NCBI RefSeq assembly: GCF_036077095.1
Contig: NZ_CP107960.1
Coordinates: 8,122,001-8,186,000 of the forward strand
DNA: 64,000 bases
Direction of reading: 5' to 3'
Source: Streptomyces sp. NBC_00376
Lineage (GTDB): Bacteria > Actinomycetota > Actinomycetes > Streptomycetales > Streptomycetaceae
Part shown: one piece after another, positions 34,338 to 43,072 of the stretch
Layout: the number at the start of each line of letters is the position of its first letter
How positions within the stretch are numbered: the stretch's first letter is position 1
Translations under genes and position numbers: made by a program
The notes under the pieces: generated by a model
The model's input: only the letters and a program-made list of their open reading frames with translations
The model's database searches: none
Told to the model about the DNA's origin: nothing

Positions 34338-35132
34338 TCACGCCCCGTCCCGGCCGGCGGGAGCGGCGGGAGCGGCAAAGATGCGATTGCGGATCTCTCG
34401 CTGGACCTGGAGTTCCGTCGTGTCGATATGGCGGGCCATGAGGGCGGCGGCCTGTTCCTGCTCACCGGCCCCGATCGCTTCCAGGATCGCCAGGTGCTGC
34501 TCCGCGGCCCCGGCGAGTGATCCCGGTGCGGAGTCGGCCAGGGCCACGATGGTGACCTGTCGCTGCAGCCGCTGGATCGCGTCGACCAGGCTGGAGAGGA
34601 ACGCGTTCCCCGCTGCCGCGCCGATCGCCTGATGGAACTCCGCATCGGCCCGGCCGAACGACTCGTGGTCGTCGCGCTCGGCGGCCTCAGCCGAGCGCTG
34701 CGCCGCCTCGCGGATCGCCCTGAGCTGAACCGGTGTGGCCCGCGCGGCCGCGAGCCCGCTGGTCTCGGCCTCGGTGAAGCGCCGGAACTCGAACAGTTCA
34801 CCGACGCGGCTCGGGTCGGTCGGCAGGAACCGGGAGAACGTGTCGGACCACAGGTCGTTCCTGGGATGCGCCACGAAGATGCCGCGCCCCTTCTCCACCG
34901 AGAGCCTCCCGAGGGCCGAGAGGATCTTGACGCCCTCTCGCACCACCGTCCTGCTCATGTCCACTTCGGCCGCCAGGTCCTTCTCCGTCGGCAGCCGGTC
35001 GCCGGGCCCCATCCCCTGCCGGGCGACGTACTCCAGGATGCGCTCCGCCGCGACCTCGTAGCCGGGGCGGTAGGGAGCCGCCTCAGTCTCCGTCTCCGAT
35101 GCCGCGGACGCGGGCCGGGAAGATCCAGTCAT
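34338..35132 (-). CDS. GntR-family (FCD) transcriptional regulator, paralogue
   Basis: The 264-aa protein starts at ATG 35132, with GGAG 4 nt before it. Its winged helix (YEVAAERILEYVARQGMGPG, LPTEKDLAAEVDMSRTVVRE) is nearly the same as in the regulator at 24780, and the recognition helix V-D-M-S-R-T-V-V-R-E is conserved, so both may read the same operator. The FCD domain keeps D-A-E-F-H-Q and the late H-I-D. Operator candidate O5 lies 9-23 bp before the start, over the leader, pointing to autorepression. It separates the second ABC operon from the secreted enzyme cluster. Confidence 0.92.
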   Translation of the reverse strand: MTGSSRPASAASETETEAAPYRPGYEVAAERILEYVARQGMGPGDRLPTEKDLAAEVDMSRTVVREGVKILSALGRLSVEKGRGIFVAHPRNDLWSDTFSRFLPTDPSRVGELFEFRRFTEAETSGLAAARATPVQLRAIREAAQRSAEAAERDDHESFGRADAEFHQAIGAAAGNAFLSSLVDAIQRLQRQVTIVALADSAPGSLAGAAEQHLAILEAIGAGEQEQAAALMARHIDTTELQVQREIRNRIFAAPAAPAGRDGA

Positions 35133-35140
35133 GTTGCTCC

Positions 35141-35155
35141 ATGTATCCGATGCAT
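35141..35155. promoter_or_regulatory. GntR/FCD-type operator candidate O5
   Basis: ATGTATCCGATGCAT, the closest to a perfect palindrome in the set, directly ahead of the regulator's ribosome binding site. Confidence 0.65.
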
Positions 35156-35254
35156 GCCGTCACGAAATACCAAGTGCTGGGCCCCCAAGATACCTCCCGG
35201 GCCGCCCGCACAGGGGTGCTCGGACCGCTCCACGGAGCACTCCTGTCATCGGGA

Positions 35255-35269
35255 ATAGATCCGAACTAA
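35255..35269. promoter_or_regulatory. GntR/FCD-type operator candidate O6 (half degenerate)
   Basis: ATAGATCCGAACTAA: the left half matches the other sites, the right half is degraded. It lies 298 bp ahead of the Tat-exported enzyme gene. Confidence 0.4.
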
Positions 35270-35566
35270 GCCTTGACGGCCACTTCCGTGCCGTGCACGC
35301 TAGACCGCACTTGTGCTGCGGTAGTTACACAGGAGAAGCAAGCGCACTTCCCTGCACGGGCAGGCCCATGGGCTCTCCGGCTCACGGCCGTCCGCCGATC
35401 CCGCTCCTCGGAACAGCGCGAACCATCTTCGTTGAAGAATACGAACTATCCAGGTGACCTTGTTCGTCGCTCGACGTTTGCCGGCCATGCGCCCCTCTGT
35501 GCTGTTCACGGGCAGCTGATCAGCGATCCCGCGCGTCATCGAGAGTCACTTCACCTAGGAGGACAT

Positions 35567-37948
35567 GTGGACAGGCGTCGCTTTCTGGTTGCCAGCGGCT
35601 TGAGTTCGGCCACGGCCGTGGCCATGGCCGCCGGACCCGCGCATGCCGCGCGAACGGCCAGGACCAAGACGTCCCCGTCGCTGCGGATCGGGGCGGGCTT
35701 CCTGTCGGTGGGCATCAGCGGCTCCGGATACGTGGACAGCCTGGTGGACCTGCGCGACGGCACCGACCACCTGGCCAAGGACACCCCCGTGCCGCTGGTC
35801 AGCGTGGTGGCCGACGGCAAGCACGTGGTTCCCGCGAAGGTGCGGGTCGTGTCGCGTGACCGTGCGCACCACCGGCAGGTCCTTGAGTTCGTCGGCGAGA
35901 GCGTGACGATCCACGTGGAGGCCGTCGGGTTTGCCACGCATTCCACACTTGAAGTCGTCGGCCTGACGGCCGCCTCGGGTGTGGATGTGCAGACGCTGCT
36001 GTGGGGTCCGCTGCCGACGACGCTCGACGACACCATCGGCGAGACGGCCGGTGTGGTCGCCAACTCCGGTTTCGTCATGGGGGTCCGGCCGCTGAACGAC
36101 AAGACGGTGGGCGGGTGGCCGAACGAGCATCTGGCGTACGGGTTCGGTCCTGACCTCGTATGGAATCCGTACGGCCTGCAGACCGGTGCGAAGGACGAGT
36201 GGCTGGCGAGCAACGTCGCTGCGAAGACCACGTGGGGCAGCGTCCTGCGCGCCACCACCTACGACTACAGCAAGGCACGGGTCCGGCAGCGCACCAACGG
36301 TTACGAGATCCCGCTCGGCCCGCTGCCCGCGCCCGAGGGCCGGATCGTCGGGTCGAAGATCGCCCTGTTCGGTAGTGCGCCGGATCTCGCCCTGACCGTG
36401 CTCAGCCAGATCGCCAAGGAGCACAACCAGGCGTACCCCACCCTCGACGGCCAGTGGCAGAAGGCGGCCCAGCGCACCTCGCAGACCCACTTCTGGGTCC
36501 ACGACCTCAACACGGGCACCGTCACAGCGGCCGCCAAGCTTGCCGCGCAGGCCGGGGTGCGGAACATCTACGCGATCAGCGGCAACGGGCCGTGGGTGTC
36601 GCACGGGCACTACCAGTTCAACGGCTCCTTCGGCGGATCGGACGCGGCAGCCGCCCAGTTGGTGGCCGCAGCGGCGAAGGAGGGCATCGAGGTCGGGGTG
36701 CACACCCTGTCCACCTTCATCGATGCCAACGACCCGTACGTGAAGGCGCCGGCCGATCCACGGCTCGCGGTGGGCGGCTCCGCCCGGCTCACCCGCCCGC
36801 TGGCCGGGTCGGACACCACGCTGTACGTGGATGCCAACGGCCTGCTGGCCTCCGGCGTCGACGGTCAACGGCTGCGCATCGGCGACGAGTTCATCACCTA
36901 CGATTCCGTCACCAAGGTCAGCAACACCGAGTGGCAGGTCAGCGGCCTGAGCCGGGCACAGTGGTCCTCGGCCGCCAAGGACTACCCGGCCGGTACCACC
37001 GTCGCCCGGCTCATCCAGAACGGCTACGGCGGCGCCCTGGCCAGTCTGCCGATCACCGACGAGATCGCGACCCGGCTGGCCACCGCCTACAACACCAGCG
37101 GGGTCCACGCCACGTCCTACGACGGGCTCGAAGGTACCGGCTACAACGGCTGGGGCGGCTACGGCTTCGCCCGGCTCGTCAACGGCGTCCACCGGCAGGT
37201 CACCACGAAGAACTTCATCACCGAGTGCAGCAACCTCGCGTCGAACACCTGGGACGCCCAGTCCAGGGCGAGCTGGGGTGAGATCGGCCCCACGAGCTAC
37301 GCCCAGATCATCCGCAGCAACATCTTCTACCGGGCGAACTACCTGCCCGGGATGATGGGCCAGCAGGGGCTCTCGGGCGGCGACGCCCTGCAGAAGATCG
37401 AGGACACCCTGGCGCACGCGGCCTCTCTGGACGCCGGCATCAACTTCGAGACCAGCGTGAGCAGCCTCCAGTCCGGGCAGAACACCGCCGTGCTGCTCGC
37501 CGCCGTCCGGATGTGGGAGTCCGCGCGAGCATCCGGCGCGTTCACTGCCGAGCAGAAGAAGCAGCTGGGCGTCGCGAGCAGGCACTGGCACCTGAGCGAG
37601 GTCACGCCGGACGCCGAGTGGACGCTGCAGGAGATGGACACGTCCGGTCAGCCGATCGGTGACCCGCAGTCGATCAAGGCCCCGACGCCGGGCTTCGCCA
37701 CGTCGGAGCCGACGGACGCCCGGGTCGGAAAGCTGTACGCCTTCAAGGTGACCTCGACGACTCCGCGGACCATCCGCTACGAGGTCACCGACGGCCGCCT
37801 CCCGCGCGGCCTGACCCTCAACCAGGACACCGGCGGCATCACCGGAATCCCGACCGCCCCCGGCACCAGCAAGTTCACCATCACAGCAAAGAACGGCGGG
37901 ATCGTCGCGGACGCGAAGACCACCTACAAGGTGACGACCCGGCCGTGA
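35567..37948 (+). CDS. Tat-exported carbohydrate-active-like protein with C-terminal putative Ig domain
   Basis: GTG 35567 follows AGGAGG and gives 793 aa. The signal peptide D-R-R-R-F-L-V-A-S-G-L is a textbook twin-arginine signal ending A-H-A. The large central part has motifs such as LLWGPLPTTLDDTIGETAGV, TSYDGLEGTGYNGWGGYGFA and ASWGEIGPTSYAQI, suggestive of a barrel-type glycosidase, but I cannot name a family. The last 90 residues (LPRGLTLNQDTGGITGIPTA and onward) are a He_PIG-type Ig-like domain. It has a full-length paralogue at 40539, with a GH20 enzyme between them, so a role in degrading complex glycans is likely. Confidence 0.8.
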   Translation: MDRRRFLVASGLSSATAVAMAAGPAHAARTARTKTSPSLRIGAGFLSVGISGSGYVDSLVDLRDGTDHLAKDTPVPLVSVVADGKHVVPAKVRVVSRDRAHHRQVLEFVGESVTIHVEAVGFATHSTLEVVGLTAASGVDVQTLLWGPLPTTLDDTIGETAGVVANSGFVMGVRPLNDKTVGGWPNEHLAYGFGPDLVWNPYGLQTGAKDEWLASNVAAKTTWGSVLRATTYDYSKARVRQRTNGYEIPLGPLPAPEGRIVGSKIALFGSAPDLALTVLSQIAKEHNQAYPTLDGQWQKAAQRTSQTHFWVHDLNTGTVTAAAKLAAQAGVRNIYAISGNGPWVSHGHYQFNGSFGGSDAAAAQLVAAAAKEGIEVGVHTLSTFIDANDPYVKAPADPRLAVGGSARLTRPLAGSDTTLYVDANGLLASGVDGQRLRIGDEFITYDSVTKVSNTEWQVSGLSRAQWSSAAKDYPAGTTVARLIQNGYGGALASLPITDEIATRLATAYNTSGVHATSYDGLEGTGYNGWGGYGFARLVNGVHRQVTTKNFITECSNLASNTWDAQSRASWGEIGPTSYAQIIRSNIFYRANYLPGMMGQQGLSGGDALQKIEDTLAHAASLDAGINFETSVSSLQSGQNTAVLLAAVRMWESARASGAFTAEQKKQLGVASRHWHLSEVTPDAEWTLQEMDTSGQPIGDPQSIKAPTPGFATSEPTDARVGKLYAFKVTSTTPRTIRYEVTDGRLPRGLTLNQDTGGITGIPTAPGTSKFTITAKNGGIVADAKTTYKVTTRP

Positions 37949-37953
37949 CCGCT

Positions 37954-37993
37954 GCCGGGCCGTGCCCCGGCCTCGGTCGGGGCACGGCCCGGC
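37954..37993. terminator. Terminator or attenuator ahead of the GH20 gene
   Basis: Perfect 15-bp stem GCCGGGCCGTGCCCC / GGGGCACGGCCCGGC with a 10-nt loop, 6 nt after the preceding stop and 71 bp before the GH20 start. Confidence 0.8.
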
Positions 37994-38063
37994 ACCTGCT
38001 CCCCGTCGCGTCACCCGCACGAACCTCCAGGAACGAATCCATCGAGAACGCTTGGAGTTTCAT

Positions 38064-40430
38064 ATGAGAGTGCGTCCAACACAGCTGTTGTGCCTTCTCG
38101 CGTTGATGGTCTCCCTGCTCGCCCTCGCTGCTCCCGCCACACCGGCGAGCGCCGCCCCCGACCAGGTCAACGCGAAACCCGCAGTGGTGCCCGCCCTCCA
38201 GAAGTGGCAGGGCCGCACCGGATTCTTCGAGCTGAGCCGGCACAGCCGCATCGTGTTCGCCGGAGCGCACCGCGACCGTCTCCGCGATCAACTCGCCACC
38301 CTCCCCGAGGAGATCGAGCAGGTCATGGGGCGCAAGCCGACCCTGTCGCCGCGCCACCCGCAAAGCGGCGACATCGTGCTTTCGATCGATCCCACCCTGC
38401 CCGAAGCGGTGGACAGCGCCCGGTTCGAGGAAGAGGGCTACACCTTCACGGTCACCGGCGAGAACGTGCGGATCGCCGCGCCGACCGCGAAGGGCGTCTA
38501 CTACGGCACGCGTACGCTCCTGCAGATCCTGCTGCTCGACGACGGCCGTGACTCCGTCCCCGTGGGCACCGCCGTGGACTGGCCGAACTACAAGGTGCGG
38601 GGCTTCACGCTGGATGTCGGGCGGCGCTTCTTCACCGCGGACTTCATCCGCGACTACATCCGCCTCATGGGCTGGTTCAAGCTCAACGAGTTCCAGATCC
38701 ACCTCAACGACAACGGGTTCAAGGGCGACCGGCCCTGGAGCGAGGCCCAGGCCGGCTTCCGGCTCAGGACCGACAACCCCGCGCTGTCCGGCCTGGCCTC
38801 GAAGGACGGGGCGTACGACCGGCACGACTGGGACTCCTTCGAGGACACTGCCGCCGCCAACGGCGTCACGCTCGTCCCCGAGTTCGACGCCCCCGCCCAT
38901 TCGCTCGCGTTCATCCGGTTCAAGCCGTCCCTGGGCCTCAACAACGGCGACTCCGACCACCTGGACCTGTCCAAGCCGGAGACCACCGCGTTCATGAAGT
39001 CGGTGTTCGACGAGTTCACGCCGTGGTTCCGCGGTCCGGACATGCACTTCGGCGCCGACGAGTACCGGTCGGACAAGCCCCGCTACAAGAGCTACTTCAA
39101 CGAGATCGCCGCCCACATCCGCACGCTCGGCAAGCATCCGCGCGCCTGGGGCAGCCTGTCCCTGATGACGTCCGACACCGAGGGCTTCGACCGCGACGTC
39201 ACCCTCAACAGCTGGAACAACTCCTGGTACGGCCCGCAGGCCGCCAAGAAGGACGGCTACTCGTTCATCAACACCAACGACGCCCTGCTCTACATCGTCC
39301 CGTTCGCGAGCTACTACCACGGCCACGGCCTGGACGGTAAGTACCTCTACGACAACTGGGAACCCAACGTATTCCCCGACGGCCAGAGCGTCGCACCGAA
39401 GGACCCCCAGCTCCTCGGCGCCATGTCCTCGGTGTGGAACGACCTGACCAAGTCCAGCTACACCGAACTCGACGTGCACGAACTGGTCGAGCCCACCTTC
39501 GGCGTCCTCGCGCAGAAGATGTGGAGCGGTGCCGACTCGGGCGTTCCGTACAGCGATTTCATGTCGACCGTGCGCAAGCTCGGCGTGGGTACGGGGCTCA
39601 CCGAGGTCGCCACGACACTCGCCACCCCGGCCAACAGTGAGCTGAGCGCGGGCAAGCCGGCGTCCGCGTCCGCGGGCACGGCCGACGCGGCATTCGACGG
39701 GGTGAGCACGACCAAGTGGCAGAGCGGCCCGGGAGATCACGCCTGGCTCCGCGTGGACCTCGGCCGCCCCGAGATCGTCACCAGGGCCGACCTGGACTGG
39801 GCGCCCGCACACGGCCGCGACTACGCGATCCAGGTGTCCGGCGACGGCACGACCTGGGCCACCGTCGCCCGCCGCACGGACCGCGCGTCCGCGGGGTCCG
39901 ACACGCTCACCTTCGAGCCGGTCACCGCCCGGTACGTGCGTCTCGTCGGCACCGAAGCGGCCCGCAAGCAGGACGGCTTCGCGCTGTGGAGCATGCGCGT
40001 CTTCGACGCAGCGGATCTGGCGCTGCACCGGCCGGCCACCGCGTCGTCGTCCGAAGTGCCCAGCCTGGGACCGGAGAACGCCACCGACGGCGACCCGGTG
40101 AGCCGCTGGGCCAGCGCCTACCGTGACGGCGAATGGATCCAGGTGGACCTGGGTCAGGTACAGACGGTCCGCCGCGTCCTGCTCGACTGGGAGACGGCGT
40201 CCGGAAAGGACTACGACATCCAGGTCTCCGACGACGGGACGAACTGGAAGACAGCCGCCGCCGTCCGGGACAAGGCGGCGGGCGCCCGCGTGGACGACCT
40301 CACTTTCGCTCCCGCCTCGGGCCGGTACATCCGCATGCAGGGCATCAAGCGCACGTCGTCCTTCGGCTATTCGCTCCGGCGCATCGAGGTCCGGGCCGCG
40401 AGCCCGGCGACGAACCTCCTGCGCCGCTGA
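38064..40430 (+). CDS. Secreted GH20 beta-N-acetylhexosaminidase with two F5/8-type C domains
   Basis: The 788-aa protein starts at ATG 38064 behind TTGGAG. A Sec signal (LLCLLALMVSLLALAAPATP) precedes the GH20 N-terminal domain (about 45-175) and the TIM barrel (about 176-530). The catalytic pair is Asp332-Glu333 in MHFGADEY: Glu is the acid and Asp supports the substrate-assisted mechanism. Two tandem discoidin/CBM32-like domains (about 540-660 and 665-785) bear W-L-R-V-D-L-G and W-I-Q-V-D-L-G and would bind galactose- or hexosamine-containing glycans. It probably strips terminal GlcNAc or GalNAc outside the cell, together with the flanking Tat enzymes. Confidence 0.93.
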   Translation: MRVRPTQLLCLLALMVSLLALAAPATPASAAPDQVNAKPAVVPALQKWQGRTGFFELSRHSRIVFAGAHRDRLRDQLATLPEEIEQVMGRKPTLSPRHPQSGDIVLSIDPTLPEAVDSARFEEEGYTFTVTGENVRIAAPTAKGVYYGTRTLLQILLLDDGRDSVPVGTAVDWPNYKVRGFTLDVGRRFFTADFIRDYIRLMGWFKLNEFQIHLNDNGFKGDRPWSEAQAGFRLRTDNPALSGLASKDGAYDRHDWDSFEDTAAANGVTLVPEFDAPAHSLAFIRFKPSLGLNNGDSDHLDLSKPETTAFMKSVFDEFTPWFRGPDMHFGADEYRSDKPRYKSYFNEIAAHIRTLGKHPRAWGSLSLMTSDTEGFDRDVTLNSWNNSWYGPQAAKKDGYSFINTNDALLYIVPFASYYHGHGLDGKYLYDNWEPNVFPDGQSVAPKDPQLLGAMSSVWNDLTKSSYTELDVHELVEPTFGVLAQKMWSGADSGVPYSDFMSTVRKLGVGTGLTEVATTLATPANSELSAGKPASASAGTADAAFDGVSTTKWQSGPGDHAWLRVDLGRPEIVTRADLDWAPAHGRDYAIQVSGDGTTWATVARRTDRASAGSDTLTFEPVTARYVRLVGTEAARKQDGFALWSMRVFDAADLALHRPATASSSEVPSLGPENATDGDPVSRWASAYRDGEWIQVDLGQVQTVRRVLLDWETASGKDYDIQVSDDGTNWKTAAAVRDKAAGARVDDLTFAPASGRYIRMQGIKRTSSFGYSLRRIEVRAASPATNLLRR

Positions 40431-40435
40431 GAGAC

Positions 40436-40471
40436 GTGGTGCCGGCCGGTGACGACGTCGGCCGGCACCAC
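40436..40471. terminator. Terminator after the GH20 gene
   Basis: Perfect 13-bp stem GTGGTGCCGGCCG / CGGCCGGCACCAC with a 10-nt loop, 5 bp past the GH20 stop. Confidence 0.8.
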
Positions 40472-40507
40472 TGCACAACCGATAGCGCCCTCCACGTAGA
40501 ACACAAG

Positions 40508-40522
40508 ACATATCGGTGCATG
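40508..40522. promoter_or_regulatory. Weak operator-like site O7
   Basis: ACATATCGGTGCATG resembles the left half of the shared operator but its right half is shifted by one base. It lies 17 bp ahead of the second Tat-enzyme start. Confidence 0.3.
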
Positions 40523-40538
40523 TCGATTTGGAGGAATC

Positions 40539-42917
40539 GTGGACAGAAGAAAATTCCTGATCGCCGGCGGTGTCAGTTCGCTGGCGCTGATCGCGACACC
40601 GGCCCTCGCCCAGCCGGCTGCAGCAGCAGGGCCGGCGTTCACGGAGCAGGCCGGCCGCCCGTTGCGGATCAGGGCGGGATTCCTGTCGCTGGGTCTCGAC
40701 CCGACGGGCCGGGTCGTCGAACTGAAGGACATACGCACGGGAACCGACCATCTGGCGGCGGGCAGGTCGCTCCCCCTGGTGTCCGTCGTCCTGGGCGACG
40801 GAGAGCAGGATGCCCCCACCCAGGTGAAGGTCTCCCGGCGGGACCGGCACGTGCTGGTGTTCAGCGGCGACCGGGCGACGGTCGAGGTCAAGGTCGTCGA
40901 CCACGCGACGTACGCGACGCTCGAGGTCGTCGGTCTGGACGCCGCGCCGGGTGTGGACGTGCGGACCCTGCTGTGGGGGCCGTTGGCCACCAGCGTCACC
41001 GACACCGTCGGCGAGGCCGTCGGTGTGGTCCGCGACAGTAGCTTCGCCCTCGGTATCACCCCGCTCAACGACAAGACCGTCGGCGGCTGGCCCAAAGAGT
41101 TCGACGCGTACGGGTTCGGCTCGGAGGTGAGGCCGAAGCCGTACGGGGAGGCCGGAACGCAGAACGAGTGGGGCGCCGCGGCGAAGACGTCGTGGGGCAG
41201 CATTCTGCGCGCCTACTCCTACGACTACAGCACCGTACGGACCCGCGAGGACGGCATCCGGATCGGTCCGCTGCCGGGCTTCGAAGGCCGGATCCTCGGA
41301 TCGAAGCTGGCCGTGTACGGCAGCGCCCCTGATCTCGTGCTCACCGTGCTCAGCCAGATCGCGCAGGGCGAGCACCTGCCGTACCCGACCATCGACGGGC
41401 AGTGGCAGAAGGTGGCCCGGGCGACCCGGCAGCCGTTCCTGGCCCTGTCGTCCCTCGGCAGCTCGAACCTCTTCGACGCCATGAAGTTCGCGAAGCAGGC
41501 GGGCATCGAGAACGTCTACTCCGTGCAGGGTGCGGCCGGTCCCTGGAAGTCGACGGGGCACTACCAGTTCAACAGCGGCTTCGGCGGCTCGGACGCCGCC
41601 GCGGCTCAACTGGTCGCGACCGCCGCCGCGGGCGGCATGCGGGTCGGCGTGCACACCCTGTCCAATTTCATCCAGGCCAATGACCCGTACATCTCTCCCG
41701 CACCGGCCGACAAGCGGCTCACGGTCGGCGCGACCGTGCAGCTGACCCGCGCTCTGGCCGCGTCGGACACGACCCTGTACGCCGACGGAGACTCCGGGGG
41801 CGGCGGTCACGTCATCGGCCGCCGGCTGCGCATCGGCGACGAGTTCCTCACGTTCTCCGCTGTGACGCAGGCCGGCGCCGACGAGTGGCAGTTCACCGGC
41901 GTCAGCCGGGCGCAGTGGGGATCGTCCGCGGCGGCCCACCCCGCCGGGGCCGACGCCACCCGGGTCAGCGAGAACCAGTACGGCGGAGCGCGAGGCGACC
42001 TGCCGGTCATCGACGAGATCGCCACCCGCCTTGCCACCATGGCCAACACCACCGGTGTACGGAGCATCTCCTACGACGGACTGGAGGAGGTGTCCTGGAG
42101 CGGCTGGCGCGGCCAGGGCTTCGCTCACCTGGTCAACGGGATCTACCGCCGGCTCGACTCCAGGGACGGCTTCATCTGCGAGGCCTCCAACCCGTCGTCC
42201 AACTCCTGGTTCGCCCAGTCGCGGATCAGCTGGGGCGGCATCGGCTGGTCCGATTCCAACTACGCGCAGGTGACCAGGAACAACAACTTCTACCGGGCCA
42301 ACTTCCTCCCCGCCATGGGCGGTTCACTGCCGATCGGCGGAGGCACGAGCACGCTCGGCGTCGAGCACAACCTGGCCCTCGGCGCGTCGATCGGCGCGAA
42401 CTTCGGCTGGTTCGAGACGAGCACGGACAGTCTCGCCAAGGGATCCGACACCGCGGCGGTCCTCACCGCGGTACGGATCTGGAACTCCGCCGTCGAGGCC
42501 GGCGCCTTCACGCCCGCCCAGCAGCAGCTCATGACCGACGAGAAGAAGAACTGGCACCTGAGCGAGATGACCGAGGGGAAGGAGTGGTCGCTGCAGGAGC
42601 TGGACTCGTCCGGCAGTCCGGTCGGCCCGGCTCAGCCGGTGCAGGCGCCGAAGCCCGGTTTCACGACACCGGAGCCGGCCGACGGCCGCGTGGGTGAGCT
42701 GTACGCGTTCAAGGTCACCTCCAGCTCGCCCCGGACGGTCCGGTACGAGGTCACGTCCGGCGCGCTGCCCGCCGGACTGAGCCTGAACAAGGACACCGGC
42801 GGCATCACCGGAGTCCCCACCGCCCCGGGCGCCAAGCGGTTCACGATCACCGCGCGCAACAACGGCATCATGGCCGACGCGGAGGTCACGTACAGCCTGC
42901 GGGTCACTCGCGGCTGA
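40539..42917 (+). CDS. Tat-exported carbohydrate-active-like protein, paralogue of 35567
   Basis: Starting at GTG 40539 after GGAGG, this 792-aa protein has the Tat signal D-R-R-K-F-L-I-A-G-G and aligns with the protein at 35567 over its full length. Shared blocks are LLWGPLATSVTDTVGEAVGV, TPLNDKTVGGWPKE, ISYDGLEEVSWSGWRGQGFA and the C-terminal LPAGLSLNKDTGGITGVPTA Ig-like domain. Conserved Asp and Glu in YDGLE and in the ASNPSSNSWFAQSRISWGG region are candidate catalytic positions. Tandem duplication with divergence suggests complementary specificity. It has its own promoter region after the GH20 terminator. Confidence 0.8.
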   Translation: MDRRKFLIAGGVSSLALIATPALAQPAAAAGPAFTEQAGRPLRIRAGFLSLGLDPTGRVVELKDIRTGTDHLAAGRSLPLVSVVLGDGEQDAPTQVKVSRRDRHVLVFSGDRATVEVKVVDHATYATLEVVGLDAAPGVDVRTLLWGPLATSVTDTVGEAVGVVRDSSFALGITPLNDKTVGGWPKEFDAYGFGSEVRPKPYGEAGTQNEWGAAAKTSWGSILRAYSYDYSTVRTREDGIRIGPLPGFEGRILGSKLAVYGSAPDLVLTVLSQIAQGEHLPYPTIDGQWQKVARATRQPFLALSSLGSSNLFDAMKFAKQAGIENVYSVQGAAGPWKSTGHYQFNSGFGGSDAAAAQLVATAAAGGMRVGVHTLSNFIQANDPYISPAPADKRLTVGATVQLTRALAASDTTLYADGDSGGGGHVIGRRLRIGDEFLTFSAVTQAGADEWQFTGVSRAQWGSSAAAHPAGADATRVSENQYGGARGDLPVIDEIATRLATMANTTGVRSISYDGLEEVSWSGWRGQGFAHLVNGIYRRLDSRDGFICEASNPSSNSWFAQSRISWGGIGWSDSNYAQVTRNNNFYRANFLPAMGGSLPIGGGTSTLGVEHNLALGASIGANFGWFETSTDSLAKGSDTAAVLTAVRIWNSAVEAGAFTPAQQQLMTDEKKNWHLSEMTEGKEWSLQELDSSGSPVGPAQPVQAPKPGFTTPEPADGRVGELYAFKVTSSSPRTVRYEVTSGALPAGLSLNKDTGGITGVPTAPGAKRFTITARNNGIMADAEVTYSLRVTRG

Positions 42918-43072
42918 CAACGGCCTCGGTCGGTCCATGACCGCTGAACACAGTCAGGGTCACGACGGAAGTGTGACGACACGCCTCAGCGCTGCCCTTC
43001 GACGGCGTCCGGAGAGATGTCGTGGCCCTGGCTCGCCTGGTTCCTGTGCGCCGACACCCTGCCGGACGGTGC

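Larger units (their letters stand above)
35133..35566. promoter_or_regulatory. Divergent regulatory region with two operator candidates
   Basis: The 434 bp between the GntR regulator and the first secreted enzyme contains O5 (35141-35155) and the weaker O6 (35255-35269). A further weak half-site, AATACGAACTATC, is at 35438-35450. No gene is supported. Confidence 0.6.

Noticed and set aside
37881..42128. A 1415-codon minus-strand open frame
   Set aside because: It is the antisense of the GH20 gene and both flanking Tat-enzyme genes; GC-rich codon bias opens the opposite frame. No protein-like domain is seen.
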